55,337 bases of DNA from positions 1-55,337 of the forward strand of contig NZ_BLTE01000021.1 in NCBI RefSeq assembly GCF_013019105.1. The letters are read 5' to 3'. How positions within the stretch are numbered: the stretch's first letter is position 1; the number at the start of each line of letters is the position of its first letter. A model generated the notes under the pieces. The model was not told where the DNA came from. It did not search any database and saw only the letters and a program-made list of their open reading frames with translations. Shown here in pieces: positions 8,139 through 17,178 of this stretch. The DNA comes from Fundidesulfovibrio magnetotacticus (GTDB taxonomy: Bacteria > Desulfobacterota > Desulfovibrionia > Desulfovibrionales > Desulfovibrionaceae). A program made the position numbers and the translations under genes.

Positions 8139-9542
8139 GTGCCCGAAGACGAACAACGCATGGGGTCAAGAGGCCTTGAGGCATCGCTCCCCTGGCTTCT
8201 GACGCGGGCCGCCGCCCGGCGTCGCGGGAGCGCACCCCGGCGCGGGCGCGCGCCCCTGCGCACGAACATGCTGGGCGGCGTCGCGGGGAACGCTCTCGAG
8301 TGGTACGATTTCGCCATTCTCGGCTTCCTCGCCCCCCAGATCGGCCGGAATTTCTTCCCCTCGGACGACCCGCTGGTCTCGCTGCTCGGGGCGTTCGGGG
8401 TGTTCGCCGCGGCCTTCCTGGCCCGCCCGGCGGGCGGCCTGCTCTTCGGCTACATCGGGGACCGCCGGGGCCGCAAGACGTCGCTTCAGCTCTCCGTGGC
8501 CCTCATGGCCGTGCCCACGTTCCTGGTGGGGCTGCTGCCCACCTACCGGGACGCCGGGGTGCTGGCCCCCCTGCTGCTCGTGTTGTTGCGCATGGCGCAG
8601 GGGCTCTCGGTGGGGGGCGAACTGGTCGGTTCCATCGCGTTCGTGGCCGAGAACGCGCCGGAAGAGCGGCGCGGGTACTACTGCAGCTGGACTTTCGCCA
8701 GCGAGTACGGCGGGATGATGCTGGGTTCGCTGCTCACGGCGGGGTTGAGCCTGGGGCTCGGCGCGCAGGCCATGGACTCCTGGGGCTGGCGGGTTCCGTT
8801 CCTCGCGGGGGCGCTGATCGCCGTGGTGGCCTTTTGGATGCGCAAGAGCCTCTCGGAGACGCCGGTGTTCCTCGCCCTGGAGGACCGCAAGCGCCTGGGG
8901 CGAAATCCCGTGGCCGAGGCCGTCCAGCTCGTGCCGGAACGCATCCTTCACCTGTTTTTCCTGGTGATCCTGGTGGGCGCGGGGTTCTACACGCTCTTCG
9001 TCTGGTGGCCCACGTACCTCGGCAGCGTCCTTCGTCCGGATGTCCCCGGGGTGGCGGGACTCAACGCCTTTTCGCTGTTGCTGCTCATGGTGTTCATCCC
9101 GTTCACCGGCAGCCTTTCCGACCGGCTGGGCCGCAAGCCGCTTCTGGTCTGGAGCTGCGCGGGGATGACGGTCTTCACGCTGCCGCTGTTCCAGTTGGCC
9201 CAGCAGGGGGGCGTGGCCGGCCTGTTCGTGTCCCAGACGGCGTTCACGGCGCTCATGGCGCTGTATCTCGGCCCTGTCCCGGCGGCGCTGGTGGAGATGT
9301 TCCCCCCGCGCATGCGCTACAGCGCCATGGGCATCGGCTACAATCTCTCGCTGTGCGTTTTCGGCGGCGCGGCGCCCGTGGCGGCCACGTGGCTGATGCA
9401 GGGCCGGGAAACCGCGTTCGCCCCCGCGCTGGTCCTCACGGTTCTGTCCGGGATCAACCTGCTCGCGGCGCTGACCATGCGCGAGAGAAGCCCCGGGGCC
9501 GCCGACGGCGTTCCGGGCAAGCGAAGCCGCGACCTGGCCTGA
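8139..9542 (+). CDS. MFS transporter, metabolite:H+ symporter (MHS) family
   Basis: A 467-residue membrane protein with about 12 hydrophobic segments. Signatures are LFGYIGDRRGRKTSLQ in the loop between helices 2 and 3, RMAQGLSVGGELVGS, and a second SDRLGRKP loop after helix 8. This places it near ProP/KgtP/ShiA-type proton symporters for organic acids or osmolytes. The substrate cannot be read from sequence. I use GTG 8139 because GGAGG is 10 bases upstream; ATG 8160 is an alternative, and the first ~40 residues are Arg-rich and not family-like. It stands alone between two long gene-poor stretches and may be acquired, but this is weak. Confidence 0.85.
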   Translation: MPEDEQRMGSRGLEASLPWLLTRAAARRRGSAPRRGRAPLRTNMLGGVAGNALEWYDFAILGFLAPQIGRNFFPSDDPLVSLLGAFGVFAAAFLARPAGGLLFGYIGDRRGRKTSLQLSVALMAVPTFLVGLLPTYRDAGVLAPLLLVLLRMAQGLSVGGELVGSIAFVAENAPEERRGYYCSWTFASEYGGMMLGSLLTAGLSLGLGAQAMDSWGWRVPFLAGALIAVVAFWMRKSLSETPVFLALEDRKRLGRNPVAEAVQLVPERILHLFFLVILVGAGFYTLFVWWPTYLGSVLRPDVPGVAGLNAFSLLLLMVFIPFTGSLSDRLGRKPLLVWSCAGMTVFTLPLFQLAQQGGVAGLFVSQTAFTALMALYLGPVPAALVEMFPPRMRYSAMGIGYNLSLCVFGGAAPVAATWLMQGRETAFAPALVLTVLSGINLLAALTMRERSPGAADGVPGKRSRDLA

Positions 9543-9869
9543 CGGGCATTGCCTGCCAGGAAGAGCGGCGCGGTCCGCGGCTCAGGGCGGCAATCTTCGG
9601 CCGTCGGCCGCCTGGGGGACAATCCTCGTCGGCAGCATTGCAGGGAACAAACCGACGAGTGGTTTGAACTTCAAGAACCGACCGTTTCAACAGGCCCCCG
9701 GCCGTTCGCCGAGGCATAGGCGGCCGTGCGCCGTTCAGTCCCGGGCTCCGGCGCAGGACGCCTTGCCCCGCCCGGTGAAGCCCGCGACGCCCTCCGGGAG
9801 CGCGGAGAGCGCGGCCCCTCGCCCGCTGGAGACATCTTTCCCCCCCCCCGCCGCTCCCGTCTTGCGTAG
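9543..9869. other. Intergenic region between convergent transporter and chemoreceptor genes
   Basis: It contains no convincing gene. Two overlapping inverted repeats are visible: 9625-9632 with 9652-9659 (8 bp), and 9648-9653 with 9661-9666 (6 bp). They share bases, so only one can form at a time. Neither is followed by a T run. Confidence 0.5.
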
Positions 9870-12395
9870 CTAGGCCGCCAGCGCCGTCTGTGGCTTCGCC
9901 ATGGCGAGTCGCGGCCAGTCGCGCCCGGCGGGTTCGAGGCAGGTCGCGTCGTGGCCGTCGTCCTGGCAGTGCATGGCGTCGATGAGGCTTTTGAGCTCCG
10001 AGGCCTGCTGGGCGAGGTAGCCGATGGCTTCGGCGGCGTGGACCGTGGCGGCGGAGGTCTCCTGGGCGATGCCGCTGATTTCGCTGACGGCGAGGTTCAC
10101 TTCGTGGTGTGTCGCGGATTGTTGTTCCGTGCTGGAAGCGATGAGGCGCACCTGATCCGCGGCGTCGTGGGCGTCCTGGAGGATGCGCGCGAGGGCTTCG
10201 CCCGAACGTTGGACGAGTTGCTGGGCCTGTTCGATGGCTTCGAAGGTCTTGGCGGTCTCCTCGATGTTCTGTCGGGTGCCGTCCTGGATCTCCGTGATGC
10301 CGCGCGAGACCTCGCGTGTGGCGAGCTGTGTCTTCTCGGCCAGTTTGCGCACCTCGTCGGCCACCACGGCGAAGCCGCGCCCGGCGTCGCCCGCGCGCGC
10401 CGCCTCGATGGCGGCGTTGAGGGCCAGGAGGTTGGTCTGGTCCGCGATGTCGTCGATGACGCCGATGATGCGCCCGATGGAGCCCACCCGGCGGCCGAGC
10501 TCGTCCATGGACTGCTGGTGCTGCAGCGAGAGCTGGTGGACCTGGTCGATGGAGACGACGCTCTCCTTCACCACGCGGGAGCCGTCGGCGGCCTGGGCGC
10601 TCGCGGAATCGGAGCTGGAGGCCGCCAGGGCCGCCACGCGGGCCACCTCGGTGAGCGCGGCGTTCATCTCCTCCATGGCGCGGGTGGTCTCCTGGATGCG
10701 CTCGCTCTGGTGGTCCGCGCCGGATTTGACGCCGATCATCTGCTGGGAGAGTTCTTCCGCTCCCTGGGCCACGTGGAGGGCGATCTGGTTGGCCTCGCGC
10801 GCCACCTGGAGGGTCTGGCGGTTCTGCTCCAGGATGAGCGCCTGCTGACGCCTGATTTCGGTGAGGTCGGCGAAGAGGGTGAACGCGCCCAGGGGCTGCC
10901 CGTCCAGGTCGTGAAGCGGCGCGCAGTCCAGGCGCACGTGGAAGGGCCTGCCTTTTGCGCCCTGCCCGGGGGCTTCCACTCCGCGCACGGGCTGGCACTG
11001 GCGCAGACAGGCGGCGGGCGCGTTGGCCAGTTCGAGGTTCTGGGCGAAGAGGTCTTCCAGGCGGCGTCCCAGGTGTCGGCCGGGTTCGCCGTCGAGTTGG
11101 AGGAGGTCCAGCAGGGGCTGGTTGACGAAGCTCACCAGGCCCCGGGTGTCGGTGACGAGGCAGGGCACGGTCATGGCGTCGAGGATGCCCTGGGAGAAGC
11201 CCAGGCGGGTTTTGAGTTCCTCCACCATGCGCGCGAGGCCATGGGCCAGGGCTGCCAGTTCGGCCTTGAAACGGCCTTCGAGCGTGGCCCGGAGGTCCCC
11301 CTCGCTGACGCGTTCCAGGAAGGTCCCGAGGTGCCGGAAGGGCTGGCCGATCTCCCGGCGCAGGAAGAACAGGGAGCAGGCCAGCACGGCCAGGGCGGTG
11401 AGCGCGCCGAGGATCAGGGACGCGCCGCGCAGGCGCTCCACGGCGGCGAAGGCGCGGGCCTCGTCGGCCACGGTGACCAGGGCCCAGGCGGCGTCGCCGG
11501 TCTTGATGGGGGCGTAGGCGGCGAGCACGGGCTTGCCGGAAATGTCCTCGGTGACGAGGCTGCCGGTGAGCCCTTCCAGGGCGCGGCGCACGGGCTCGAT
11601 GTCCATGCGCCCCCGAGCGGGGTCCGCGAAGGAGGCCTGCACGGAGTGGGTGAGGGCGTGCGTGGGGGAGTCCGAGCGCATGAGACGGTCCGCGCCCACG
11701 AGGCGGGTTTCGGCGTCGTCGTCGTAGCCGGTCTTGAGGATGGGGGCCAGGTCGGCGGGGTCGATGCGCAGGAGCGCCACGCCGTCGATGCCGCCAACGT
11801 GGTTGCGCACGGGGGCGGCCAGGAAGGCGGCGGGGCGGCCCTCCTGGGGCGGGTAGGCGGCGAAGTCCTCGAAGACGGCCCGGCCCTGCATGGCGGCCTT
11901 CCAGGCGCGGCCAAGGCTGGAGTCCTTGAGGGGACCGTCCTTGATGTCTTCGAGGAGTTCGCGGCCCTTGCCGGTGGAGAAGATCACCCGGCCGTACTCG
12001 TCGGCCAGGAGCACGTCGGCGTAGCCCAGCACCTTGCGGAAGGGCTCGAAGGCGGGGGCCACGAACTGCGCCATTTCGACGTATTCGGGGTCGTTGACGT
12101 CGGCGCGCTGCCCGGGTTTGGCCTTGCCCATGAAGATGTCGCGCAGCATGGCGATGGAGTTGTAGACCTCCTTGACCGAGGCGTAGATGCGAACCTCGGC
12201 GAACCATTTGTCGGTGAGCTGGCGCAGGGCCTGGGCGCGGGAGTCCCGCACGGATTCGAGCTGGCCGAAGGCCTGGCGGGAGAGGCTTTCGGAGGCCTGG
12301 CGCACGGAGTAGACGCCCATGAAGGCCAGGGGCAGGATGCCGATGGCCAGGCAGAAGGCGATGAGCTTGGCGCGAAGGGTGAGACGCAGTGGCAT
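9870..12395 (-). CDS. Methyl-accepting chemotaxis protein with periplasmic Cache-like and cytoplasmic PAS domains
   Basis: An 841-residue transmembrane chemoreceptor. The order is: helix 1 (about 9-30), a periplasmic sensor of about 300 residues with Cache-like features, helix 2 (about 335-357), HAMP (about 358-410), a PAS domain (about 420-530) and a signalling domain. The hairpin tip [20 protein letters not shown] and the following [17 protein letters not shown] are the near-invariant CheA/CheW contact region. It would tune flagellar direction to an unknown ligand. There is no C-terminal CheR-binding pentapeptide. ATG 12395 has AAAGGAG upstream. It is transcribed alone, divergent from the PIN-PhoH gene. 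Confidence 0.95.
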   Translation of the reverse strand: MPLRLTLRAKLIAFCLAIGILPLAFMGVYSVRQASESLSRQAFGQLESVRDSRAQALRQLTDKWFAEVRIYASVKEVYNSIAMLRDIFMGKAKPGQRADVNDPEYVEMAQFVAPAFEPFRKVLGYADVLLADEYGRVIFSTGKGRELLEDIKDGPLKDSSLGRAWKAAMQGRAVFEDFAAYPPQEGRPAAFLAAPVRNHVGGIDGVALLRIDPADLAPILKTGYDDDAETRLVGADRLMRSDSPTHALTHSVQASFADPARGRMDIEPVRRALEGLTGSLVTEDISGKPVLAAYAPIKTGDAAWALVTVADEARAFAAVERLRGASLILGALTALAVLACSLFFLRREIGQPFRHLGTFLERVSEGDLRATLEGRFKAELAALAHGLARMVEELKTRLGFSQGILDAMTVPCLVTDTRGLVSFVNQPLLDLLQLDGEPGRHLGRRLEDLFAQNLELANAPAACLRQCQPVRGVEAPGQGAKGRPFHVRLDCAPLHDLDGQPLGAFTLFADLTEIRRQQALILEQNRQTLQVAREANQIALHVAQGAEELSQQMIGVKSGADHQSERIQETTRAMEEMNAALTEVARVAALAASSSDSASAQAADGSRVVKESVVSIDQVHQLSLQHQQSMDELGRRVGSIGRIIGVIDDIADQTNLLALNAAIEAARAGDAGRGFAVVADEVRKLAEKTQLATREVSRGITEIQDGTRQNIEETAKTFEAIEQAQQLVQRSGEALARILQDAHDAADQVRLIASSTEQQSATHHEVNLAVSEISGIAQETSAATVHAAEAIGYLAQQASELKSLIDAMHCQDDGHDATCLEPAGRDWPRLAMAKPQTALAA

Positions 12396-12671
12396 GGTGG
12401 GGCTCCTTTGGTGCGGCGAAAGGGACCCGAAGGTACCCGCCGACCGGGAACCGTTGAACGACGAAAGGTGACAACTTCATGGCGATGGGGTTAAATGACG
12501 GGGCGCGCGGCAGTGCGCGGCGCGACAGGAGGAACGCTCGGGAAGGGGAAAAACGAGACGCGGCGGGGCCGCGAGGGAGCGGACGCCGCAAGGTCATGGA
12601 TTCGTCACACCGCGTGGATACTGAGACGTCGGGGCGCATGGCGCATCCGGCGCGTCCCGAAGGAAGGCCCA

Positions 12672-13877
12672 ATGACCCAGGAATCGCCCGGCAGGAAGAA
12701 CTACGTCATCGACACCAACGTCCTCATCGAAAACCCCAACTCGGTCCGGACGCTTCGCAACGGCAGCGAAAACAACATCTTCATCCCCTACCACGTGCTC
12801 ATGGAGCTGGAAACGCTCAAGAACACGCCCAAGCTGCGCCACATCGTCTCCAAGGTCATCACCAGCCTCATCGAAAACCGCGAGCACATCACCTTCATCC
12901 GCGACGGCGTGGAGGATTCTCCCTACACGCACATCGTGGACAACTACATCCTGCGCGAGATCGAGTCGGCCCAGGGCATCCAGGACCCGATCCTGGTCAC
13001 CAACGACCGGCTGCTCCAGCTGCAGGCGTCGCTGCGCAACATCAAGAGCGAGGAGCTGCGCGATTCCAGGCCCTTCGAGTCCGAGTCGCAGCTCTACACG
13101 GGGTTCGTGGAGGAGGCCGAGGGCGCGCCGCCCAACTCGTTCCTCTGGCGCGAGGGCAAGCCGGTGCTCCTGGCCCCGGACGGCGAGAAGACGGTGGGCT
13201 ACGTCAACGACGTGTGGAACCTCAAGCCGCGCACGGTGTACCAGAATCTGGCGCTGGAGCTTATCGTCTCCCCCCACGTGGACCTGGTGTCCATCCAGAG
13301 CGAGGCGGGCTTCGGCAAGACCTACCTGGCCCTGGCGGCGGCCCTCTACCTGACCCTGGAGCGCAAGGAGCACGAGAAGATCTTCGTGGTGAAGCCCACC
13401 ATCGAGATCGGCGCGAAGCTGGGCTTTTTGCCCGGCGACGTGGCCGAGAAGATGGAGCCCTACATGAAGTACGTCTACGACCTGCTCATCAAGCTGCACA
13501 AGCAGCGCCCGGCCAACAAGCTCTTCACCAACCCCAACGACGAAACCCCGCGCTTCAACCCCAAGAAGTTCGAGGTGCTGCCCCTGGCCTACGTGCGCGG
13601 CATGAACATCGAGAACGCCGTGGTGGTGATCGACGAGGCCCAGAACCTCTCGCGGGCCGAAGTGCGCGCGCTGCTCACACGCATGGGCGAGGGCGTGAAG
13701 TGCGTCTGCCTGGGCGACACCTCCCAGGTGGACAACCCCTACCTCAACGAGGCCAACAACGGCCTCAACTGGATCGTGCGCAAGTTCAAGGGCTTCGACA
13801 ACTACGGGCACATCGTGCTCAAGGGCGACCGCTCGCGCGGGCCCATCACGGACATGGTGCTCAAGAGCAAGCTGTAG
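12672..13877 (+). CDS. PIN-PhoH fusion ATPase (PhoH2/YlaK-like)
   Basis: A 401-residue cytoplasmic protein. The N-terminal PIN nuclease domain (about 10-140) has YVIDTNVLIENP with Asp14 and a later VTNDRLLQ acidic motif. The C-terminal PhoH ATPase (about 190-400) has Walker A at 210-217 (SEAGFGKT, Lys216) and Walker B VVVIDEAQN. PhoH2 proteins of this architecture are reported as RNA helicase/RNases. The first glycine of the usual Walker A is serine here and the next residue is glutamate, a conspicuous variation. ATG 12672 has AAGGA upstream. An in-frame GTG at 12495 would add a non-conserved Arg-rich leader. No antitoxin-like gene is adjacent. Confidence 0.93.
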   Translation: MTQESPGRKNYVIDTNVLIENPNSVRTLRNGSENNIFIPYHVLMELETLKNTPKLRHIVSKVITSLIENREHITFIRDGVEDSPYTHIVDNYILREIESAQGIQDPILVTNDRLLQLQASLRNIKSEELRDSRPFESESQLYTGFVEEAEGAPPNSFLWREGKPVLLAPDGEKTVGYVNDVWNLKPRTVYQNLALELIVSPHVDLVSIQSEAGFGKTYLALAAALYLTLERKEHEKIFVVKPTIEIGAKLGFLPGDVAEKMEPYMKYVYDLLIKLHKQRPANKLFTNPNDETPRFNPKKFEVLPLAYVRGMNIENAVVVIDEAQNLSRAEVRALLTRMGEGVKCVCLGDTSQVDNPYLNEANNGLNWIVRKFKGFDNYGHIVLKGDRSRGPITDMVLKSKL

Positions 13878-14048
13878 GATCAGGCGGCCTGGGCGGCCCG
13901 AAGGGCCTGGCGTCGGTTGTCCGGCCCACGGCGCGGCTGGGAGACGGGTTGTGCCCCGGTCGAGGAGTTCCCGGCCCTGACGGCCAGGGCCGGGCCGCGC
14001 GTCAGGTCCGTGGCCTTGCCCTGTGTCGGTGATCGTGCCGGGCCTGCC

Positions 14049-14795
14049 TCAGCGCCCGGCCAGCCCCGCCGCAATCGCCTGCCAGCAGAGATTGAGCCCG
14101 ATGAGCGCCAGAAGCGCCAGCACCGCCTTGCGGAACCCCGCCTCCCCCACGCGCCCCGAACACGCCCCGCCCGCCCACAGCCCCGCCAGCATGGCCGGAA
14201 GGCACGCCCCGAAGAGCGTGAGCACGCGCTGCGTGGCCAGCCCCGTCACGGCCTGCACCCCCACGATGGCCGCGCCCGTCACCAGGAAATAGAAAGTCAG
14301 GGTGGCGCGCAGTTCGTCGCGCGCCCAGGGCTGGCGCGCGGCCCAGGCGATCACCGGCGGGCCGTTGGCCCCGGTGGTCAGGCCGATGCAGCCGCTCAGG
14401 AACCCGGCCGCCAGGGTCCAGCCCGTGCCCAGGGCGGCGCGGGGCCGGTTGCTGGTGAGCGAATGGAACACCAGGAAGAGGATGGCCCCGCCCAGAAGGC
14501 CCTTGATGAGGCTGTCGGGCGCGCCTTCGAGGATCCAGCCGCCCACGGCCATGCCCGGCAGGGAGCTGGCGAAGAGCAGGCGCATGGAGCGGAACTGGAT
14601 GTGCCCGCGCAGCTTCGTGGCCATGACCACGTTGATGGAGAGCGCCAGAAGGCTCACCAGGGGCACTGCCTCGCGCAGGTCGAGCACGGCCAGGAGCACG
14701 GGCAGAGCCACCAGCACCGACCCGAAGCCGGAAAAACCCTGGATGAAGCCCGCCAGCACGGCGGCGGCGAGACAGGCGGGGAGCGCGGAATCCAT
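14049..14795 (-). CDS. TauE/SafE-family membrane transporter
   Basis: A 248-residue protein with about eight hydrophobic segments in two similar halves. GFIQGFSGFGSVLVALPVL at the start and GFLSGCIGLTTGANGPPVI in the middle are the duplicated Gly-rich signatures of the TauE/SafE (DUF81) family. Members export sulfite, sulfoacetate or related anions. In a sulfur-metabolising organism sulfur oxyanion export is plausible, but the substrate is inferred. AAGGAC lies upstream of ATG 14795. It is convergent with the PhoH gene and is not in an operon. Confidence 0.88.
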   Translation of the reverse strand: MDSALPACLAAAVLAGFIQGFSGFGSVLVALPVLLAVLDLREAVPLVSLLALSINVVMATKLRGHIQFRSMRLLFASSLPGMAVGGWILEGAPDSLIKGLLGGAILFLVFHSLTSNRPRAALGTGWTLAAGFLSGCIGLTTGANGPPVIAWAARQPWARDELRATLTFYFLVTGAAIVGVQAVTGLATQRVLTLFGACLPAMLAGLWAGGACSGRVGEAGFRKAVLALLALIGLNLCWQAIAAGLAGR

Positions 14796-14970
14796 GGAGC
14801 GTCCTTGCGTGGAATGAAGGCGGGGAGTCTACGCCCGGCGGGGAATGGCGGCAAGGGTCACGGTGGCGTCAGGAAACCGCCGGTGGAACGCAGGATCGTG
14901 CGGCGCGCGGGGAGCGGCGGGAAGTGCGCCGCGAGACGTGCAGGAAAGCGCGGTGGAAAACCGTCGCGGT

Positions 14971-16431
14971 CTAGCCGGCCTGGAGCGCGCCTTCGCGGTA
15001 GACCTCGCGCAGTTCTTCGCGGCTGGGGGCGATGGAGACGCGGTTTCGTCCGGCGTGCTTGGAGGCGTAGAGGGCCTGGTCGGCCTGGGCCAGCAGGGAG
15101 GCGGGGGTGGCGGCCTGTCCGGGCACGAAGGCGGCCAAACCCATGGACACGGTGAGGGCGATGGTGCGCCCGGCGTAGCGCAGGGGGTGCGCCCCAACGC
15201 GGCGGCGCAGGCGCTCGGCCAGCATCCAGGCCTGGGAGGCCCCGGTGTGCGGCAGGATGGCCGCGAATTCCTCGCCGCCGTAACGGGCCAGGAAGTCGGT
15301 GGTGCGCAGCCCCGCGTCCATGGTCTGGGCGGCGTGGCGCAGGGCGGCGTCGCCCGCCAGGTGGCCGTGCACGTCGTTGACCTTCTTGAAGTGGTCGATG
15401 TCGGCCAGGATCAGGGCGAAGCCCTCGCGGTGGCGCATGTGGCGCTTGAGCTCCTGGTCCAGGCGTGCGTCAAGGGTCCGGCGGTTGAAGAGGCCGGTGA
15501 GGCCGTCTCGGTCGGCGCGGCGCTTGATGAGCAGGTAGTCCAGGCCGTTCTTCAGGCTGGGGGCCAGCTGCTGCAGGGCCTGGCGCGCGGTCTCCTGCTC
15601 CTGGCGGGAGAGGTCGCGGTGGATGAGCACGGAGAGGCAGCCGAAGGCCTCCTCGCCGTGGCGCAGGGGCACCAGCAGGGCGCGGCCGGGCGCCACGGGG
15701 GCGGCCTGGTCGCCGCCGGGCACGGCGTGGGTGCGGAACTGGCCGGAGGGCTGCCCGCGCAGCCGTGCGGCCAGGTCCAGCAGGTAGTCCGTGCGCGCGG
15801 AGCGGGCCTGGGTCGAAAGGCCCTCGGCCACGAAGAGTTCGCACTCGGGCGAGGCGCCCCAGAACACGGCCAGCACCTCGGAGACGGGGAAGGCCAGGCC
15901 CAGGTCCTCCCGCAGCCCGGCCAGAACGGCGGGCAGCTCCAGGGAGGACATGGCCCGGGCCATGAGCTGCTGGAAGAAGGCCAGGCGGCCGTTTTCCTGC
16001 ACCAGCATGTCGCGCTCGCGCTGGGCCTCGCCCAGCAGGCGGGAGATGTCCTCCAGGGCGCTTTCGTTCTCGCGGGCGGCCTCCAGGGCGGAAAGGATGC
16101 GCGCCTTGCCCAGGGGCGGGGTCAGGCAGGCCAGGAAGCCCTGGGAAAGCACCTCGTCGTGCAGGCCCTCCTCGCCCTCCGCGAGCACCAGCACGCGGCG
16201 CGCGCCGGCCAGCCAGGCGGGGGCGTCGTCGCGCAGGGCGCGCCAGGCGGCCAGGTCCAGGAACACGGCCAGGGGCGCGGCGCGGTCGTACTCGGGCTGG
16301 CCGGGCAGGTCGCGCGGGTCGATGCGACGGACCTCGGCCAGGGTCCCAACGGCCTGACGGACGCGCTTGGCGGGCTGTCCCGCCAGGCCCAGCAGCCAGA
16401 CCGTCGAAGGTCGCCTTGCGGACTTGCGCAT
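14971..16431 (-). CDS. GGDEF diguanylate cyclase with N-terminal receiver-like and GAF-like regions
   Basis: A 486-residue cytoplasmic protein. The N-terminal ~120 residues resemble a degenerate response-regulator receiver (VFLDLAAWRALRDDAP, VLVLAEGEEG). A central ~150-residue region is GAF-like, and the C-terminal GGDEF domain carries RYGGEEF (near residue 386). RTTD precedes GGEEF by five residues and matches the RxxD inhibitory site for c-di-GMP feedback, so an active, product-inhibited cyclase is expected. I chose ATG 16431 because AGGAGAG is upstream; ATG 16458 has no ribosome site. It is divergent from the GAK operon with a 183-base gap, so the control regions are adjacent. Confidence 0.92.
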   Translation of the reverse strand: MRKSARRPSTVWLLGLAGQPAKRVRQAVGTLAEVRRIDPRDLPGQPEYDRAAPLAVFLDLAAWRALRDDAPAWLAGARRVLVLAEGEEGLHDEVLSQGFLACLTPPLGKARILSALEAARENESALEDISRLLGEAQRERDMLVQENGRLAFFQQLMARAMSSLELPAVLAGLREDLGLAFPVSEVLAVFWGASPECELFVAEGLSTQARSARTDYLLDLAARLRGQPSGQFRTHAVPGGDQAAPVAPGRALLVPLRHGEEAFGCLSVLIHRDLSRQEQETARQALQQLAPSLKNGLDYLLIKRRADRDGLTGLFNRRTLDARLDQELKRHMRHREGFALILADIDHFKKVNDVHGHLAGDAALRHAAQTMDAGLRTTDFLARYGGEEFAAILPHTGASQAWMLAERLRRRVGAHPLRYAGRTIALTVSMGLAAFVPGQAATPASLLAQADQALYASKHAGRNRVSIAPSREELREVYREGALQAG

Positions 16432-16614
16432 GGGGGCTCTCCTGGTGGATGGTGTCATCGCGGTATTTTTGCAAGATTGATGCCTTGGGAAAGTTCTGCC
16501 GGGTCCGGCGGACGGTCACCGATTCGTCACGGGAAGGCTGCTAGAAGCTCCTTGCCTCGATCCCGGTTGATGGTAGAGGCTAAGTCCTTCACCGGAATCA
16601 CGGGAGGAAACCAC

Positions 16615-17169
16615 ATGGCGACATCAGGCAAGTACAAGGCGGAGGCGGCGCTGGACCGCGAGGGTCTCTCGGCATGGCTGCGCGGCCTGGCGGACGCGCT
16701 GGACGCCGGCGAGCTGGCCACGGACACCGGCCCCCTGGCCCTGGAAGGTTTCAAGGGCCTGAAGATATCCTTCAAGGCGGGCTGGCCCCAGGGCTACGCG
16801 GCCAAGCTCTCCGTGAAGTTCCCCCGGCCCGCGCTCGCGCCCGGTGAGGACCCCGCGGACGAGGAGGGCGGCGAAGAAGCCATGCCCAAGTACTCCTCGC
16901 TGAAGAAACACATGAAATACACCTTCAAGGCCATCGGCCAGGCCCTGGCCGCCGGGCAGCTGCCCCCGCTCCAGGAGGCCCGGAGCTTCCTGGCTGATTC
17001 GCGGCTCATGTGCGCCTACTCCGGCAAGGGCGACGAATACTACGCCCACTACCTGGACGCCGTGCAGGCCTTCGAACAGGCCCTGGAACAGAGCGACCTG
17101 GAGGCCCTTGGCCTGGCCTACGGCGAACTGGCCCGGCTCAAGCGGGAGTGCCACTCCCGTCACGCCTAG
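16615..17169 (+). CDS. GAK system XXXCH protein
   Basis: A 184-residue, apparently cytoplasmic protein and first gene of the GAK operon. The N-terminal region (about 18-70, GLSAWLRGLADALDAGEL, then GLKISFKAGWPQGYAAKLSVKF) resembles amphi-Trp domains. An acidic linker (77-89) follows. The helical C-terminal domain (about 92-184) ends in ELARLKRECHSRHA with Cys179-His180, the family's CH motif. That tail recalls the CXXCH of cytochrome c'-like bundles with the first Cys missing (my inference). There is no signal peptide, so ordinary cytochrome maturation is unlikely. A strong GGGAGGAAA site precedes ATG 16615. The biochemical role is unknown. Confidence 0.85.
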   Translation: MATSGKYKAEAALDREGLSAWLRGLADALDAGELATDTGPLALEGFKGLKISFKAGWPQGYAAKLSVKFPRPALAPGEDPADEEGGEEAMPKYSSLKKHMKYTFKAIGQALAAGQLPPLQEARSFLADSRLMCAYSGKGDEYYAHYLDAVQAFEQALEQSDLEALGLAYGELARLKRECHSRHA

Positions 17170-17178
17170 GAGGCCTCC

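Noticed and set aside
7665-8235. Short overlapping open frames in the gap before the transporter
   Set aside because: Their translations are Arg/Pro-rich on both strands, as expected from random GC-rich DNA, and they have no ribosome sites or motifs.
9454-12672. Very long minus-strand frame (1072 residues), and an 847-residue plus-strand frame over the chemoreceptor
   Set aside because: Both are shadows of the chemoreceptor gene; the real frame carries the HAMP, PAS and MCP motifs.
14845-16614. Long N-terminal extension of the XXXCH protein
   Set aside because: It is antisense to the GGDEF gene; GGGAGGAAA and ATG 16615 give the real start.
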